NCBI RefSeq assembly: GCF_032854445.1
Contig: NC_088301.1
Location: forward strand, 11,280,281-11,344,280
From: Liolophura sinensis
Taxonomy: Eukaryota > Mollusca > Polyplacophora > Chitonida > Chitonidae
Reading direction: 5' to 3'
Length of the DNA: 64,000 nt
Below are positions 34,601 to 47,000 of this stretch, one piece after another; the stretch's first letter is position 1; each line of letters opens with the position of its first letter. Both the position numbers and the translations under genes were made by a program. Under the pieces are notes generated by a model that was not told where the DNA came from, did no database searches, and saw only the letters and a list, made by a program, of their open reading frames with translations.

Positions 34601-35266
34601 TTTAATTGAACTATTATGGGGCTATCCTTTCCGAGCCTAAGTGAACAACGTTTAATATACTACTTCCAGATTTTATATTTTTGACATTCATTCAGTCTGT
34701 CGACCAATAAGGTAAATGCCAGAATGTAAAACTAGGAGGGAGATCATTTAGCTTGATGAATTGGCCTGAACCAAACGCCAGAGCAATCTCGGACTATCTA
34801 GATGAGTCTGATATTTAAAATTCTAACAGTCAGTGTTAAAATGAATGTGCATCTAGATGGACTACCTGATCCCCTGCTAAATCACAAAGCTCTCACTTGG
34901 TCTCACCTCGCCAGATCGATGCACTCTGCTGCTTCCTTCTCCTGGAACTCATGGAGCTTCTTCTTGAAATACTGGAAAGTCAGGTAGGTGCCTATGGAGT
35001 AAAAACAAAATTCCTTGCAAGGCATATTAAAGCCATGTTTAGGCTAAGTGCAAGTTTACACTGAGGGGACTGATGAGACACTGGTGTGTCATGGAAACAG
35101 TGAATCTAGCAGACTAAACTAAAGTTACGAAAACTGGACACTTTATGAAGTCCTATAGCTTACAGACAGAGCATTAAGTTTTTGCTTTACCTCCGATCAG
35201 TACCCCGCTATAGAGGATTTTCCTCCTGTGACGTTTAAAGAAGTTCCAAAGTCTTTCAAATGGCAT
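22697..35266 (-). CDS. PEX3: PEX3, peroxisomal biogenesis factor 3, complete
   Basis: Thirteen coding exons, in order: 35191-35266, 34907-34991, 33851-33897, 33641-33722, 32894-32937, 32291-32412, 31223-31304, 30966-31020, 30130-30286, 25965-26035, 24381-24506, 23551-23647, 22697-22798 (stop TGA). All junctions are GT/AG with matching phases, giving 381 residues (human 373). PEX3 is the peroxisomal membrane anchor that docks PEX19 with its membrane-protein cargo. Diagnostic matches: the N-terminal basic stretch [11 protein letters not shown] followed by a membrane segment (about 15-33), [36 protein letters not shown], whose Trp105 corresponds to the tryptophan known to contact PEX19, [10 protein letters not shown], and C-terminal [12 protein letters not shown] and [10 protein letters not shown]. 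Exon 9 ends with PPEQVQDF, and its end plus donor site is tandemly amplified in intron 9. Intron 9 (about 4.1 kb) is almost all satellite. The gene converges with the tetraspanin and lies downstream of RIOK1 on the same strand. No stops or frameshifts interrupt it, so it is probably functional. Confidence 0.97.
23078..23215 (-). mobile_element. SINE type A fragment in PEX3 intron 12
   Basis: Reverse tail, TTTGATTGGTGTATTATGC, then GATGGAGGAAACCAGAGTAC. The head is absent. Confidence 0.65.
23707..24036 (+). mobile_element. SINE type B, near full length
   Basis: The head, GGGCGTGGCCGAGTGGATAA, resembles the A-box region of a leucine or serine tRNA. The body includes GGGAAAGTTTGTCATTAACT and GCCAGTGGCCGGGGGTTTTA. 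The tail is GGTGAAAAATTCTTGAGTAA. It is antisense to PEX3 in intron 11 and reaches close to exon 12. Confidence 0.75.
24540..24773 (-). mobile_element. SINE type A upstream of PEX3 exon 11
   Basis: Reverse copy: TTGGTGTTTTGTGCCATACT, GGAGGAAACTGGGCAGAGCC, then CTGACCAATAGGCTACGGAG for the head. It starts about 30 bp outside exon 11, on its intron 10 side. A short internal deletion follows CTGCAGGTTG. Confidence 0.85.
25274..25905. repeat. 79-bp minisatellite, 8 copies, PEX3 intron 10
   Basis: Copies start at about 25274, 25353, 25432, 25511, 25590, 25669, 25748 and 25827 with CCTGTAGTATTGATTGAGAG and continue through GTGGGTCCAGTCTAACATAA. Divergence is only a few percent. It begins about 60 bp after the exon 10 donor (- strand) but shows no exon-derived sequence. 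Confidence 0.95.
26250..30189 (-). repeat. 86-bp minisatellite made of PEX3 exon 9 end plus 5' splice site, about 46 copies
   Basis: Read on the - strand, each unit is 60 nt equal to the last 20 codons of PEX3 exon 9 (starting ACCATCCCCACC and ending GTACAGGACTTT), the donor GTAAGTCATC, and 16 further intronic nt ending CAACTCAGT. The first copy (30189 downward) belongs to the genuine exon, since only there is the upstream unique exon sequence present. The rest fill intron 9. Most copies keep TTT|GTAAGT or TTT|GTGAGT. Units vary between 85 and 87 bp (a G-run of 5 or 6; TGCTCT or TTGTTCT). The left end, near 26250, is the most diverged. With 86 = 3n+2 the frame is not kept between units, so the array is not coding as a whole. 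Confidence 0.97.
33330..33560 (-). mobile_element. SINE type A in PEX3 intron 4
   Basis: ATTAATTAGTGTTTGATGC tail, CGGAGGAAACCGGGCCAAG, ACGACCATCTGCAGGTTGC, and GCATGCTAACCACTGGCC for the head. A deletion removes the middle of the head. Confidence 0.85.
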
Positions 35267-35369
35267 TCTGTTTTATACGGACAGAACTTTATCGTGAAGA
35301 TAAAGATTAAAGCTCGCGGCACGTTTCACCGATATCCTGAGGCAGGAACGCAGGAGACTTCGTACAAGG

Positions 35370-35885
35370 GACACAATTCTCGAATGTAGGCCAGTCCCCC
35401 CTCCCCCACCCCCACTGGACATTTTCTCCTCTGGACATTTTCCCCTCCTGGACATTTTCCCCTCCCTATATATCTACATGTATATATGATCAGTGGGAAA
35501 CATAAATATGATCTTCTAAGTGAGGTGTCTTGTAATGAATAGTCCAGGGGGTCAAAATAAGCAATTTTTGTTTTTACATATCCACAAAATTCAGGTACCG
35601 GTATTTGTATTCATATGGTGAAGATTTTAAGGCCTCTGTAGCCTGTCAGTGGGGGGTCAGAAAAGTCGTTTTTTTTTAAATTTTTTTATATATTCACAAA
35701 ATACAGGAAGTTCATATGATAAATTCTTATTATTGAATATAATATGAAACAAGATCCACTCTGGCTCGTGATAATGGAGGACGGACCACAGAAGATTTTA
35801 TCCAATGAATTCACATATAGGGAGCGGAAAATGTCCAGAGGGAAATATGTCGGGGGGGGGGGGGGGATGTCTGTACCCCTAATTC
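35370..35885. repeat. Inverted-repeat structure upstream of PEX3
   Basis: The left arm (about 35385-35478) has three copies of CTGGACATTTTCCCCTCC followed by CTATATATC. The right arm (about 35812-35872) is its inverted partner (ATAGGGAGCGGAAAATGTCC and a poly-G run matching the C-rich left flank). Between the arms lie two similar direct copies with ATCCACAAAATTCAGG (35580) and ATTCACAAAATACAGG (35693). It may be a small inverted-repeat element. The left arm begins only about 110 bp upstream of the PEX3 ATG. Confidence 0.6.
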
Positions 35886-36508
35886 TCATGGATTCAATAT
35901 CAATCTTCATTCACTGTCCACTTCTCTGAGAAGAATGCCCGATTTTAAAACAAAATAATTTTCCTTGACCTATTTTACTTTCCTGCTTACAGTAAATATA
36001 TGGTGTACGAAAAAAAAATAAAAAATAAAAAATAAAATAAAAGTGAACAGCTTCAGGGCTACTTTCTTAAAAGCAGTGTGAATAAATGAAAAGGTTTTGT
36101 GATATTCAGAGCTTTCCAAAATTGCAAAGGAACTTTGAAACTGCTGTTGTAATTTGCAAAGAAAAATATGGAAACAAAAGTGATCTGTCATTTTCTGTTT
36201 CACTTAGTGTGACTTCATTCAAGCACAAAAGGTACCACCTATCAGGCCATATTTTCTACACTTGTACATCATTCCAGCATAAATGACTTATCCCAACATC
36301 AAAAACCCCTACCAGTATCCAGTTTAAGTACAGCCCTGTGTTTAATAGCAGAAATACTTGACAAGTTTCTTTCAGCTTAAGCCGCAGTTGATCCAGCGAG
36401 AGCTACAAGCAAGCCTGTGACCTAAATTATTGTGTGGCCAGAGACTGATTGGCTGTAGCAATACCAGCGTGTTACTCCACTGACCTTACATGGGCCCATC
36501 ATACAACG

Positions 36509-36760
36509 ATCTATTTATTTATTTATTTGATTGGTGTTTTACGCCGTACTCAAAAATATTTCACTTGTGCGAGGACAGCCAGCATTATGGTGGGTGGAAA
36601 CCGGGCAGAGCCCCGTGGCAAACCTATGACCATTCACAGGTTGCTGGCAGACCTTCCCACGTATGATCCGAGAGGAATCCAGCATGAGCTGGACTTGAAC
36701 TCACAGCAACCACATTGGTGCCAGACTCTTGGGTCATTATGCTGCGCTGTTCAGTGGCAC
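36509..36760 (-). mobile_element. SINE type A, near full length
   Basis: (TTTA)n then TTTGATTGGTGTTTTACGCC, GGGTGGAAACCGGGCAGAGC, and GTCATTATGCTGCGCTG toward the head. Close to the other young copies. The outermost head is lost. Confidence 0.9.
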
Positions 36761-37049
36761 CTGTGAGAAAGCGAACTTCGTCAATTTTCTTAAATAGAAA
36801 TATTACAGTGACTGGCATATGGCGGAAGCCGTTTGACAAACAAAATAAGTTTCGCAGCTACATGATACATGCACTGAACACAACTTCAGAACGCAGAAAG
36901 AACCCATCATATTTTCAGCTACCTTGGGTAAATCAGCGAACTCTAATACCATGAAGAGAACAAGACCTTCACATTGCCTCTAGGACACCTCACATTAGGC
37001 TCCTAAACAACAGGTTTTGTGTAAACTTTAAATGTATAGGATACTCTTG

Positions 37050-37175
37050 ATTTATTTATTTATTTATTTATTTGATTGGTGTTTTAAGCCGTACTCAAAA
37101 ATATTTCACTTATACGATGGTGGGAGGAAACTGGGCCAAGGCCTGGAGAAACCCACAACCATCCACAGGATGCTA
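37050..37175 (-). mobile_element. SINE type A 3' half
   Basis: TTTATTTGATTGGTGTTTTAAGC, GGTGGGAGGAAACTGGGCC, ends after ACCATCCACAGGATGC. Confidence 0.85.
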
Positions 37176-37344
37176 TGCTCTTGATGATTTGTAATGGCTG
37201 AAATAAAATATGAAAGGCTTACAGTATAGAGACTAAAAGCAGAACATGATGAATATGTGATAGTTGCCAGATGGTCACATGTAACAAGTGAAATATAACC
37301 TCGTCAATTTATGGTCGATTTATCTCAGTTAGGGATTAATCTAA

Positions 37345-37560
37345 AACTCTTCAAAAGTTTCAGCATGCTCTGCGAACATTTTGAAATGTTCTGAGAAAAC
37401 TCTGCATGGGGTTTAAAGAAATAATTTACACAGTTTGATGAAATTTGCATGTTAATTGGTACAATCAAATCATTTCAGCATCATTTTCATAATAATTGTA
37501 TGCAAAAATTCCACTGATAAAAGTGCTTCAGATTTCGAAATGGTTGAAGATTTACAGTAG
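37345..37560. mobile_element. MITE family M3, second copy
   Basis: CTCTTCAAAAGTTTCAGC at the left and GAAATGGTTGAAGATTTACA at the right. The interior, CAAATCATTTCAGCATC and AAAAGTGCTTCAGATTTCG, aligns with 21592-21812. Confidence 0.6.
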
Positions 37561-37682
37561 TTCCAGTAAATCCACACAGAAACAACATGGTGGATAGGGA
37601 ATTATATGAGTTTAAACAACTAAGTCTACGTTAAATGAAACATTTGTCAAAACAAATCAACACAAATGTAACGAGGTACGGT

Positions 37683-37688
37683 TTTATT
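37683..37688 (-). terminator. Candidate polyadenylation signal of RIOK1
   Basis: AATAAA on the - strand, about 320 bp after the RIOK1 stop codon. Assigned by position only. Confidence 0.35.
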
Positions 37689-38008
37689 GTTACACATCTT
37701 TTATAGAAGTCCACATGGTAGGTAAAATTACCACATTGATGTATTGTATCCAAATGAAACAGAAATTCTGCAATAGCATACCAGCCAACAGTACTAACAG
37801 AGTCCTGAGTCATGTCCATGATAAATTTTGTTTTGTATCACAAAATAAAGCATCAATATATGTGAAATAAATCATGTCTCTCGGTGACTCTCTCAGAAAT
37901 GCACAACTCATTCGGACACCATATTTATGTACATCTGCTCTGTCCATGGATCATTTAACACGTCTTCCAATACCAAGCTGCAACAGCCTATCAGGCACTG
38001 TCAAACTA

Positions 38009-41000
38009 TCAGCGTTTGGGTTTTAAACTCTGTTTGCCAAGTTTTTCCTTGCGCTTTTTCACATGCTTTGGAATTTTCTGTTTTCGTTTTTCCTTCTGAG
38101 CCTCCTTAACAGCCTTCTTTCTATCCTGTACAAAAGAAAAAGAATTTATTTATCAGAATGATTTTATTATTATGTTGTTGCTTGCAAGATGTGGTAAGCA
38201 TAAAGCGTAACATTGCATTCCTGAAGATGGCTACATACAATGTAGTTACAGAAATATAAACTAACAAATATGTGGACTTCAATATTGAGAGTTTCTCTCA
38301 TTTTGTGTAGCTTTATGTGAATTCTTCGAGTTGTTTTGAAACGATTTTCATCAAAAAGCTCCTATTCAATTCAGAGTTACTATGGTAGTTTGCCTTTTTC
38401 AGGTCAAAATACCTGAGACAAAGTTTGACATGAGTTTGGGTAATTCTTGACTAGTTTATGTCCTTTCCTACAACATGTTAAATGTGCTCAAACAAAAGCC
38501 TCTAATAAGCAATCTGCAGAAAGCTGCCACCCTTTACACCAGTTGGCCCAGGTCAGGTCATACAGGTTAGACTTAAGAAATGGCATTTACTGCTGTCTTG
38601 CTTAGCCTTCAGCAATGAGAAGTTAGATCAAGGAAACAGGACTGGTTGGCTCAGTGCCAGTATAACGTGATTAGGTGGGGTGTCTTTGGCAGCTTGGGTT
38701 TGCCCTGCCACAAGAAGACACAATATACGTACACACACCCAATGAGTCCTAAATGTCATACGACTGAAAAATTGATAAGTATGATGTTAAACTCCAAGCA
38801 TGCTTACATACTCAAATTGGCCAAAGGAAATAGTGAAGCACTCTTCGTTTTTGGTTTAAAAACTAAATATCAATTTACCTTTTTACTCGAAGGGGACTCA
38901 TCCCTTGGCCTCCCAGTGTCTACCTTTGACCCACTCTCCTGATTGCAATTGTTCCTATCCTCTCCATCACTCCCATCCTCCTCATCTGATGTACTGTCAT
39001 CATGCTTGTTTTCCTCTTCAGACTTGGGTTCTTCAACAAGTTCTGCTGTCTCTGACGCATTAAGAAGCTGTGGTTTCTAGAATGCAATGGAACAGAAAAA
39101 AATACACAGTGTCTGCGTACAACTTCTCTGTCAACTCTCAAAAATATGGCACATTTTACCTGCTAGAATACGAAGTTAGATATTATGTTTTGTGAAAGTT
39201 TTTACCACAATAGACGTATTCATATATAATTCAGTTTCTGACCAAACCTAAATGCTACAGGTTATGGGGAACTTCCATATTTTGATCATGCCTCCTCACA
39301 TTATTAAATGAAGCAAATGTGACCGCATTCATCAAGTTTGCTGATAAAGTTGTTGACCAACCTCTTGGGCTCCTGAAAGATCCGACTTTAGTCCTGTCAC
39401 AGTCTGGTATAGAATCTGTAACACAAAAATTCTGTCACTCAATTACATAACACGAGTTACTACCTGTAAATGAAAACACATTACTGTAATTCTTCAACCT
39501 TTTCACAAGTTCGCAAGCTGTTTATTCAAACATATTCTGACACTATTCTTCTCCATTGACAGATAAAATTATACTTTCGTAGAGCCATGAAACTGGTCAA
39601 TCCAACCAATGTAGTTTTGTCTTCAAAATCAAATTAAAAATGTGCATAAACTGCACTGGAAATTGGCCTTTCATATGTGAAATGGTTGAGGAACGTCGTT
39701 CAAAAATAGGCAGACAGTTATTTTTTGGAAAGGACTACCTCATTTTAAAGCAAGAACCTAATTCAGACAGCCATTTTGCATTTTGAAAGAATAGACAACA
39801 AATAATGTAACCTTAATTATTTCAGGCAAGAGCTGGAAACATATCTAAATTACCACAGACATATTTTTCTGACCATATAAATCAAAATTTTATCTGGAAT
39901 TCATGAGGCCATAGAATACGCCATATTAGAGAAACCAGAATCAAGATGTCATGTCACTCATCGGTTTGCTCAATCAGTCTGTATGACGAAGAAGGCAAAA
40001 CAGTGTTCCCATGACAACAGGTGTAGTCTCTGGTATTCGCAAAAAAAAAAAAAAAAATTCTCACTGGTTAAGAATGATAGCATGGCAGCATTTTTAGTTG
40101 ATGTGAGCCATATTGCTTTATGCTCTGAATTGTGGTATCTTGTGGCAAATAAAAAGTCGTGCTTTTCAAATTTTGTGTTGGATGCTCTTTTGATACGTAT
40201 ATACATTTGGTCTAATGTTGTCTTTTCTTACAAAAGATAGTCAAACCTATCTATCTTGCAGTGCTTGAAGCTGACCATGCGGTATTTTCAGGCAGATAAT
40301 CAAACTTTTAATTACTAAGAGGAATTTGTGAGTTCTGATGCACTGATGATAATTACCCATGGACAACATGTCTCCCACAATGACCTTCCAAAACAATGAG
40401 TATCATATCACATTTCTTGCTGATATATTTATTTATTTATTCATTTGATTGGTGTTTTACGTCGTACTCAAGAATATTTCACTTATATGATGGCGGCCAG
40501 CATTATGGTGGGAGGAAACCAGCCAGAGCCCGGGGGAAACCCATTATCATCTGCAGGTTGCTGCAAGACCTTCCCACATACGGCTGGAGAGGAAGCCAGC
40601 ATGAGCTGGACTTGGGCTCACATTGGTGAGAGACTCTTGGGTCATTACGCTGCACTAGCGCGCTAACCAACTGAGCCACAGAGGCCCCCTTTTCTTGCTA
40701 ATGTATTGGGTTGAAATTGAAAACATCTTGTGTTTAAAGGCCTGCCGTCAGGGAATTAAACTGTGCATAGGCTTTTATTTGTGCACAGTTTGCAGTAGTT
40801 TTGCATATTTTGTTATTCAAATTTAAATTATTACTATCCTGCACATAGCTACTTTTGTACGATGTTGTTGTGTGGAACATCAAAAACACAAGCTGCCTAA
40901 AAATGCAGCCTGACCTGTTGTACATCTCCTCTCCGAGCTTTATCATAATCTTTCTCAAAGTTCAGGACCTCGTCCAGGGTGCGTGGAATATAGGCATTTC

Positions 41001-44000
41001 GAAACACTCCCTCGTCAACCTTGTCTTGCTCTGTCACATCTTCTATCGTACGTGTTGACGTTATCAACATTGCCTTCTCCAGATAATCATCCATGTTTTC
41101 TGCTGTGACTGTCACATCCGTCACAAAGTCAAACAGTTCTTTCATCGTAAGTGTGCATACACCTTTTTTTCGGAAAAAGTCTGCAGAGGAAAAATATTAC
41201 AATCAGCTTGGCCATTTTGTTCTCATATCAAGTAAAGATTTACTGGTGTTTTATGGTTCATTGTGATTTAATTCCATTTTCCTTTCGATTATTTATTAGT
41301 AATTTATATAATGGATTGGAGTTTTACACCGTACTTCAAAAAAATACTTCATTCATACTACAGCAGCAGGCAATATGGTGAGAGGAAACCAGGTAGAGCC
41401 CGGCAGAAACCTATGACCATCTGCAAGCTGCTAGAAGACCTTTCCATGTAAGACTGTAGAGGAAGCCAGCATTAGCTGGACTTGAATTCATAGTGACTGA
41501 ATTAGTGAAACGCTCCTGGGTCATTGTGATGTGCTAGTAAACTAACCACTCAGCCACAAAGTTCCATTTTCCTCAATGGAGCTTGGGCATTTTTTCTCTC
41601 GGCACTCTTCGAGAGATTTGTAATTTGCTTTAATGATTTTCTGTTTTCTGTTTTTCAATGACTGGAATTCATGGGAGACTAATACATTTCACTTTTTCCC
41701 TTCATAAGCTTGGAAAAACCAAAGGTTAATACAATGTGGTATCTTACCTGTAACATTGCTGCAGTCTTTGCGTAAAAACTCCAGAGAGTGAGGATGATCG
41801 TGTTCTACTGACTGAGAGACATCAATGATGAAAATCTTCCCCTGGTGGAATCTGCAACATCAAAAATATTTTACCAAGAAATAACAACCAAAATCAGCAC
41901 CCATTACAGCAAAGTGGTTTGTAAAATTACCCTATATGTACCTAGTCCTAATTCAATGCCACTGTTAGAGAAAGTCAAACTGAGCCATGTGACATTTCCT
42001 GATGCCATGTGATGTTCTTTTGTGATTTACTGCAAACCATGACTTTTCTCACTTAGGGAATGTCATCAGTTGAGAAAAAACTGATAAAATTTCTATTTTA
42101 GAACATCCAAATCTACTCAGGCACAATATGAAACCCAATAGCTGAATACTATAAATCAACAATAATTAATTTCACTTGGAATTTTTCACCGACTTTGTTT
42201 TTGGACCTGTCTGTACTGTATGAACTGTTGTACAAAAGGGTGATTCATTGGTAAACAATCATGTAAAGTTATACATATTTACAGAAAGTCATATTTCTTT
42301 TGATTTTTCACCAACTGAGTACACCAGGTTGTTTAAAAAATCTATGAAATTATAGGTGATTTATACTATATGCAACCTCTTGGCCCACATCTTATTAAAC
42401 TGTCTGTATTTGCTCACCACAAATTCACACCAAAAAGACTGTGACTATTTGGGGACATTCAGTGCTGATTAACTTATAGTTGAGAAAGGAGATTATGAGT
42501 TAATGCACCTGATCTTAATTCAACTTGAGAACACATCAAAGAGATCTGAGCTTGTCCAACCTAAAACTCAACTTTGTCCAGGTATGGCTACATCATACAG
42601 CCGCCTAGCTATCATTAAGGATTTCCAACAAATGATGAAGATTTTTCCTTTGCTCTTTTCTTTAAACACTGGTAAATGCGGAGGAACTCACAACATGTTG
42701 AACTCGCTGAGGTCTGCATGGACGAGGCGACATTCCTGGTAGAGCGTCCTTACAATGTGGATACACTGGAGGTACAGCTCTCGTGCCTTTCCCTCGGACA
42801 AGCTCACATCCTTGAGCAGGGGAGCAGGCCTGTAGTAAACACAGTCATTAATGGACACGAAGATTCAGTTTACATAATTATTTGATTCTTGTCCAACGCC
42901 ACACAGAAGAACTTTTCAGTCATATGATGGCAATCGGTTTTACCGGTGTAGTGCCTGGCTTAAACCATCGCCCTTTGGCAAGTTACTAGCTGACTAACTT
43001 TCCCACAGTTGATGGTAGACAAGTGGTACTCAACAATTGTCAGATTGTGCAAAAATGGTTGTACGTGCATTGGTAACTGCTTGTTCTCATAAACACTGAG
43101 ATTTGAGGAATGTACAGTTGAAAGACATGCACCATTAAGTATGGCCATGATCCACTCCACAAGGGGACTCCAATACACTGATGCAATTCCACTCAAAATG
43201 ACGCATTTATATAAATCACATGCAATGGAAAATCAATACAGGAGTTTTGAGTTCTCACAAATTTAACACAACAGAAGAACTAGAAGAATACATGCTGAAG
43301 AAAACATCAGATAACATGTGTGGTATGAAATGTTAGCCGCTAACCATCCTTCTGTACCCAGGAACTCCATCACCAACACATGACTCCGCAGCATGATTGG
43401 CTCGGGACAGGGCACTCCTGATTGGTGGATTCTGCAAGTCAAAGGTCAATATAAGGCATTTAAGATGATGGCTTCACGTACAGATTGTCCTCTTACACAC
43501 ACACTCAGCAATTCTGTACTATTTGTCAGTGGTGAGAAATAATTAAAAATGATTTAAAAATAATCGAATTTCTAGATTTTCTCAACCTTAATCAGCACTA
43601 AAATTTAGTGAATTGGTCCTTAGCCCAATGTATGTCCGTGAAGAAAATTTCATCTAAATTCCTGTCAGACAGACAGACAACTAAATGCTTGTAGGAATGT
43701 AACCTCCTTGTCAGAAGTATGGTAAATGACCTCATGTTCCTGGGACTCGGAAAGTGTATCCCAGGATTCACTGCGTTGATTGTGCTTCCTACTGACTGGG
43801 CGCCACTGGAGAGCATCGGCAGTGGTCAGGGGATAATATGGACAGTTCCCGAATGTAATAAACAAGTCCACGCTTCACTGTGTAGTCAGTGTATGCTCCT
43901 GCCACCAACAGTTCATGTTTTCCTCAGTTTTAATCATAATGAATTTAGAAAATAACAGTTTACTTCACAAAATCACTCTCTTCTGCCATCTTGCCGCCAA

Positions 44001-47000
44001 CTCAGATCGTGCGAAAGTAAACAACAGTAACAACAGTAACTCCGAGTCGAAACTTCGGGTCATTTACCACACTTAATTAATATCTCTAAGGTAATACATG
44101 TAACTACAATGGAGATTTAATACTTTGTATAAAATTTTGAGTTTGATACCTAATGTAACTAATGTTGTTGATATACTGAGACCCACCAGGTACACTCACC
44201 CACAAATGTAGCGCTCACCTGATAAGGTTCCTCATCTCCTTCTCCGCCCATGTCTTTACCATTTTACGGGGGTTGTGTTTGCAGTAACCATGCCTGAACC
44301 TGTGTGACGAAACATGAAAACGGGGTATAAAACACATGAAACAACACAAAAGGATGTGCAAATGCTGCATAATACTTATTTAGTACTTAAACAAATACCT
44401 TAAAAAGAAGAATATTTCACCGTCTAGGGCCAGTTCTACAAAGCAGTCACAAACTGCATCTGGCGCAATTTCCATGACAACATACAGTGAAGGGAGGTAC
44501 ATTACCATGGTAAATGCGCTTGATGCAGTGTTGCGGCAGCTTTGTAAAATGGGCCTCTTCTACCTGAACTTGAACCGCTTTCCTAGTGAATGCGTTTTCT
44601 CAATGAATTTGACATCATCACCTGACATGATCAATATCATATCAAAAGAGAAGCATTAACTACATGTGCACACAGGCATTTTTGATGGTGTAATACACCC
44701 AGAATGATCTTTAGTTACGTTGCTTGCAAAACTCACCTGAACTCTCCTGACACATATTTGTCTCGATCTTTGAAAACCAAAATAGAAGTCTTGTACACCT
44801 GAAAAACACATCATCAAAGCAACTTCACCTCAGCCGCACAAAAATCATGTTACATGTCCTAACTATGGTAAATGGCCTCAAATTACCCGGGAAAAACTGA
44901 ATGTAGTAAAATGATTCAAAATGCTTTTTGGTGCCGAAATTAAAACACCAAACCAGAATATGCTACTAGGCCAAACCTATAATGCAGTATAATTATAACA
45001 CTAAATGCATCAAACATGTACACCATACATCAGGCCAAGTCTACAATACACAACACTCAAAGCCCGTGAATTTGATCAGAAGATATCCCACATGGCAATG
45101 AGTGAATGCGGATTTCAGCAGAGCTCACATCGCCTGATCTACATGTGGAACCCACCTTTATAGCTCTCTCCAAACCGATCTTTGTGTGCGCATGGTAGAC
45201 ATTGGCCTCCTTGCCCGTGCTGATACAGCCGCTGATCTCAGCAATGACCCCACGGTTCAGCATCTTGAAGAGAATCATGCGGGTACGAGGGTCCATCACC
45301 TGTTCAGCTGTGGCTCTGTCAGCCTTGTCCTTACCCCGATATCTGGGGAGATGAGCACCAGTAACAGCATAAGTCTCTCTTTTTATTTATCTGATTGGTG
45401 TCTTGTGCCATTTTTCATATCATGTCATTCAAGTTTGTGGTTAGAGTTTACTTTGCAAATTCAGGGAAACCAGACAGAGCCCAGTTTGTGGTTAGAGCTT
45501 ACTTGGCAAATCCAGGGAAACCAGACAGAGCCCAGCTTGGGGTTAGAGATTACTTGGCAAATCCAGGGAAACCAGACAGAGCCAGATATACCAAGCTCTG
45601 CTTTGAGGACACACATGATAAAACCCACATGAAACCAGAATGAGTCCAGAGGAAACCAAACACAGCATAAAGGAAATCAATTCAGAGGCCTAAAACAAAT
45701 GATACAAACCACAAGAAACTGGACCCAAAGCTCAAATGAAATCACACAAAGTCCAGAGGTAAGCAGACAATACAGAGCAAACCAGACAGATCATACAGGC
45801 AACTGGACTAAGCCGAATAAATTATCAAAGCAAAAGCCAAAAGAAACCAGATAAACCAGAGGAACCACGGTCCTGGGGTGACAGGGCTTATCAGCTGGGG
45901 ATATGAACCAATGGTCTCTGGGTTTGGAGTCCACACTTCTACCACTAGAATAAAGGGAAAATCCCTACAGCCTGGAGGTATATATCAGCCTGTTACATAA
46001 GCGCTCTGTGGAGGTAGAAATCAAAGAAAGCAAGATGGAAATCAGAATAAACCAGCCAGAGCAAAAAGGAAACCATACAAAAATCAGATGACTAGAGCTG
46101 AGAGTCTGAAACCAGGTTCTGCACACAGGGAAATCCAGTTCTGCACAAGGCAAACCAGAACTAAGACATAGGACAGAGCCTTGGGGAAACCAGCGTTCAG
46201 TATCCCAAGTTGATTACAGATGAAACCAGACAAAGCCCAGATAAAACCAGGCAGAGACCAGAGGAAACCTAAGAGATCATTAAGGAAACCAGATCAGGAG
46301 AAAACCAGAAAGAGCCCACAGGAAACCAAGCAGAGCCAAAAAGAATTTTAAGGTCTGAGCCATGTTATTGAAAAAGTGTTCTAAATTAGGCACATGAAAT
46401 AGGCACTAAATATAGGATTCCATGACTCCTATGGATCAGCTACATTGTATGAACCACCTACATGTATGCTCATACATGACTGACCGGTTACACGTATGGA
46501 CCAGCTACACGTGTGGACCAGTTACACGTATGGACCAGTTACACGTATGGACCAGCTACACGTGTGGACCAGTTACACGTATGGACCAGTTACACGTATG
46601 GACCAGCTACACGTGTGGACCAGTTACACGTATGGACCAGCTACATGTATGGACCAGCTACACATGTGGACCAGTTACATGTATGGGCCAGTTACACGTA
46701 TGGACCATCTACACGTATGGACCAGCTACACGTATGGACCAGCCACACGTATGGACCAGCCACACGTATGGACCAGCTACATGTATGGACCAGTTACATG
46801 TATGGACCAGCTACACGTATGGACCAGTTACATGTATGGACCACCTACATGTATGGACCAGCTACACGTATGGACCAGCCACACGTATGGACCAGCCACA
46901 CGTATGGACCAGTTACACGTATGGACCAGCCACATGTATGGACCAGTTACACGTATGGACCAGCTACACGTGTGGACCAGATACACGTGTGGACCAGTTA

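Larger units (their letters stand above)
35267..37682. other. Intergenic region between PEX3 and RIOK1
   Basis: About 2.4 kb holding the PEX3 5' flank, the inverted-repeat structure at 35370, SINE copies and MITE M3. I see no coding exon. Confidence 0.6.

Noticed and set aside
40426-40690. A tRNA gene suggested by the A-box and B-box-like head
   Set aside because: The same head sits on a SINE body with an AAAT tail in many copies; the cloverleaf is not complete.
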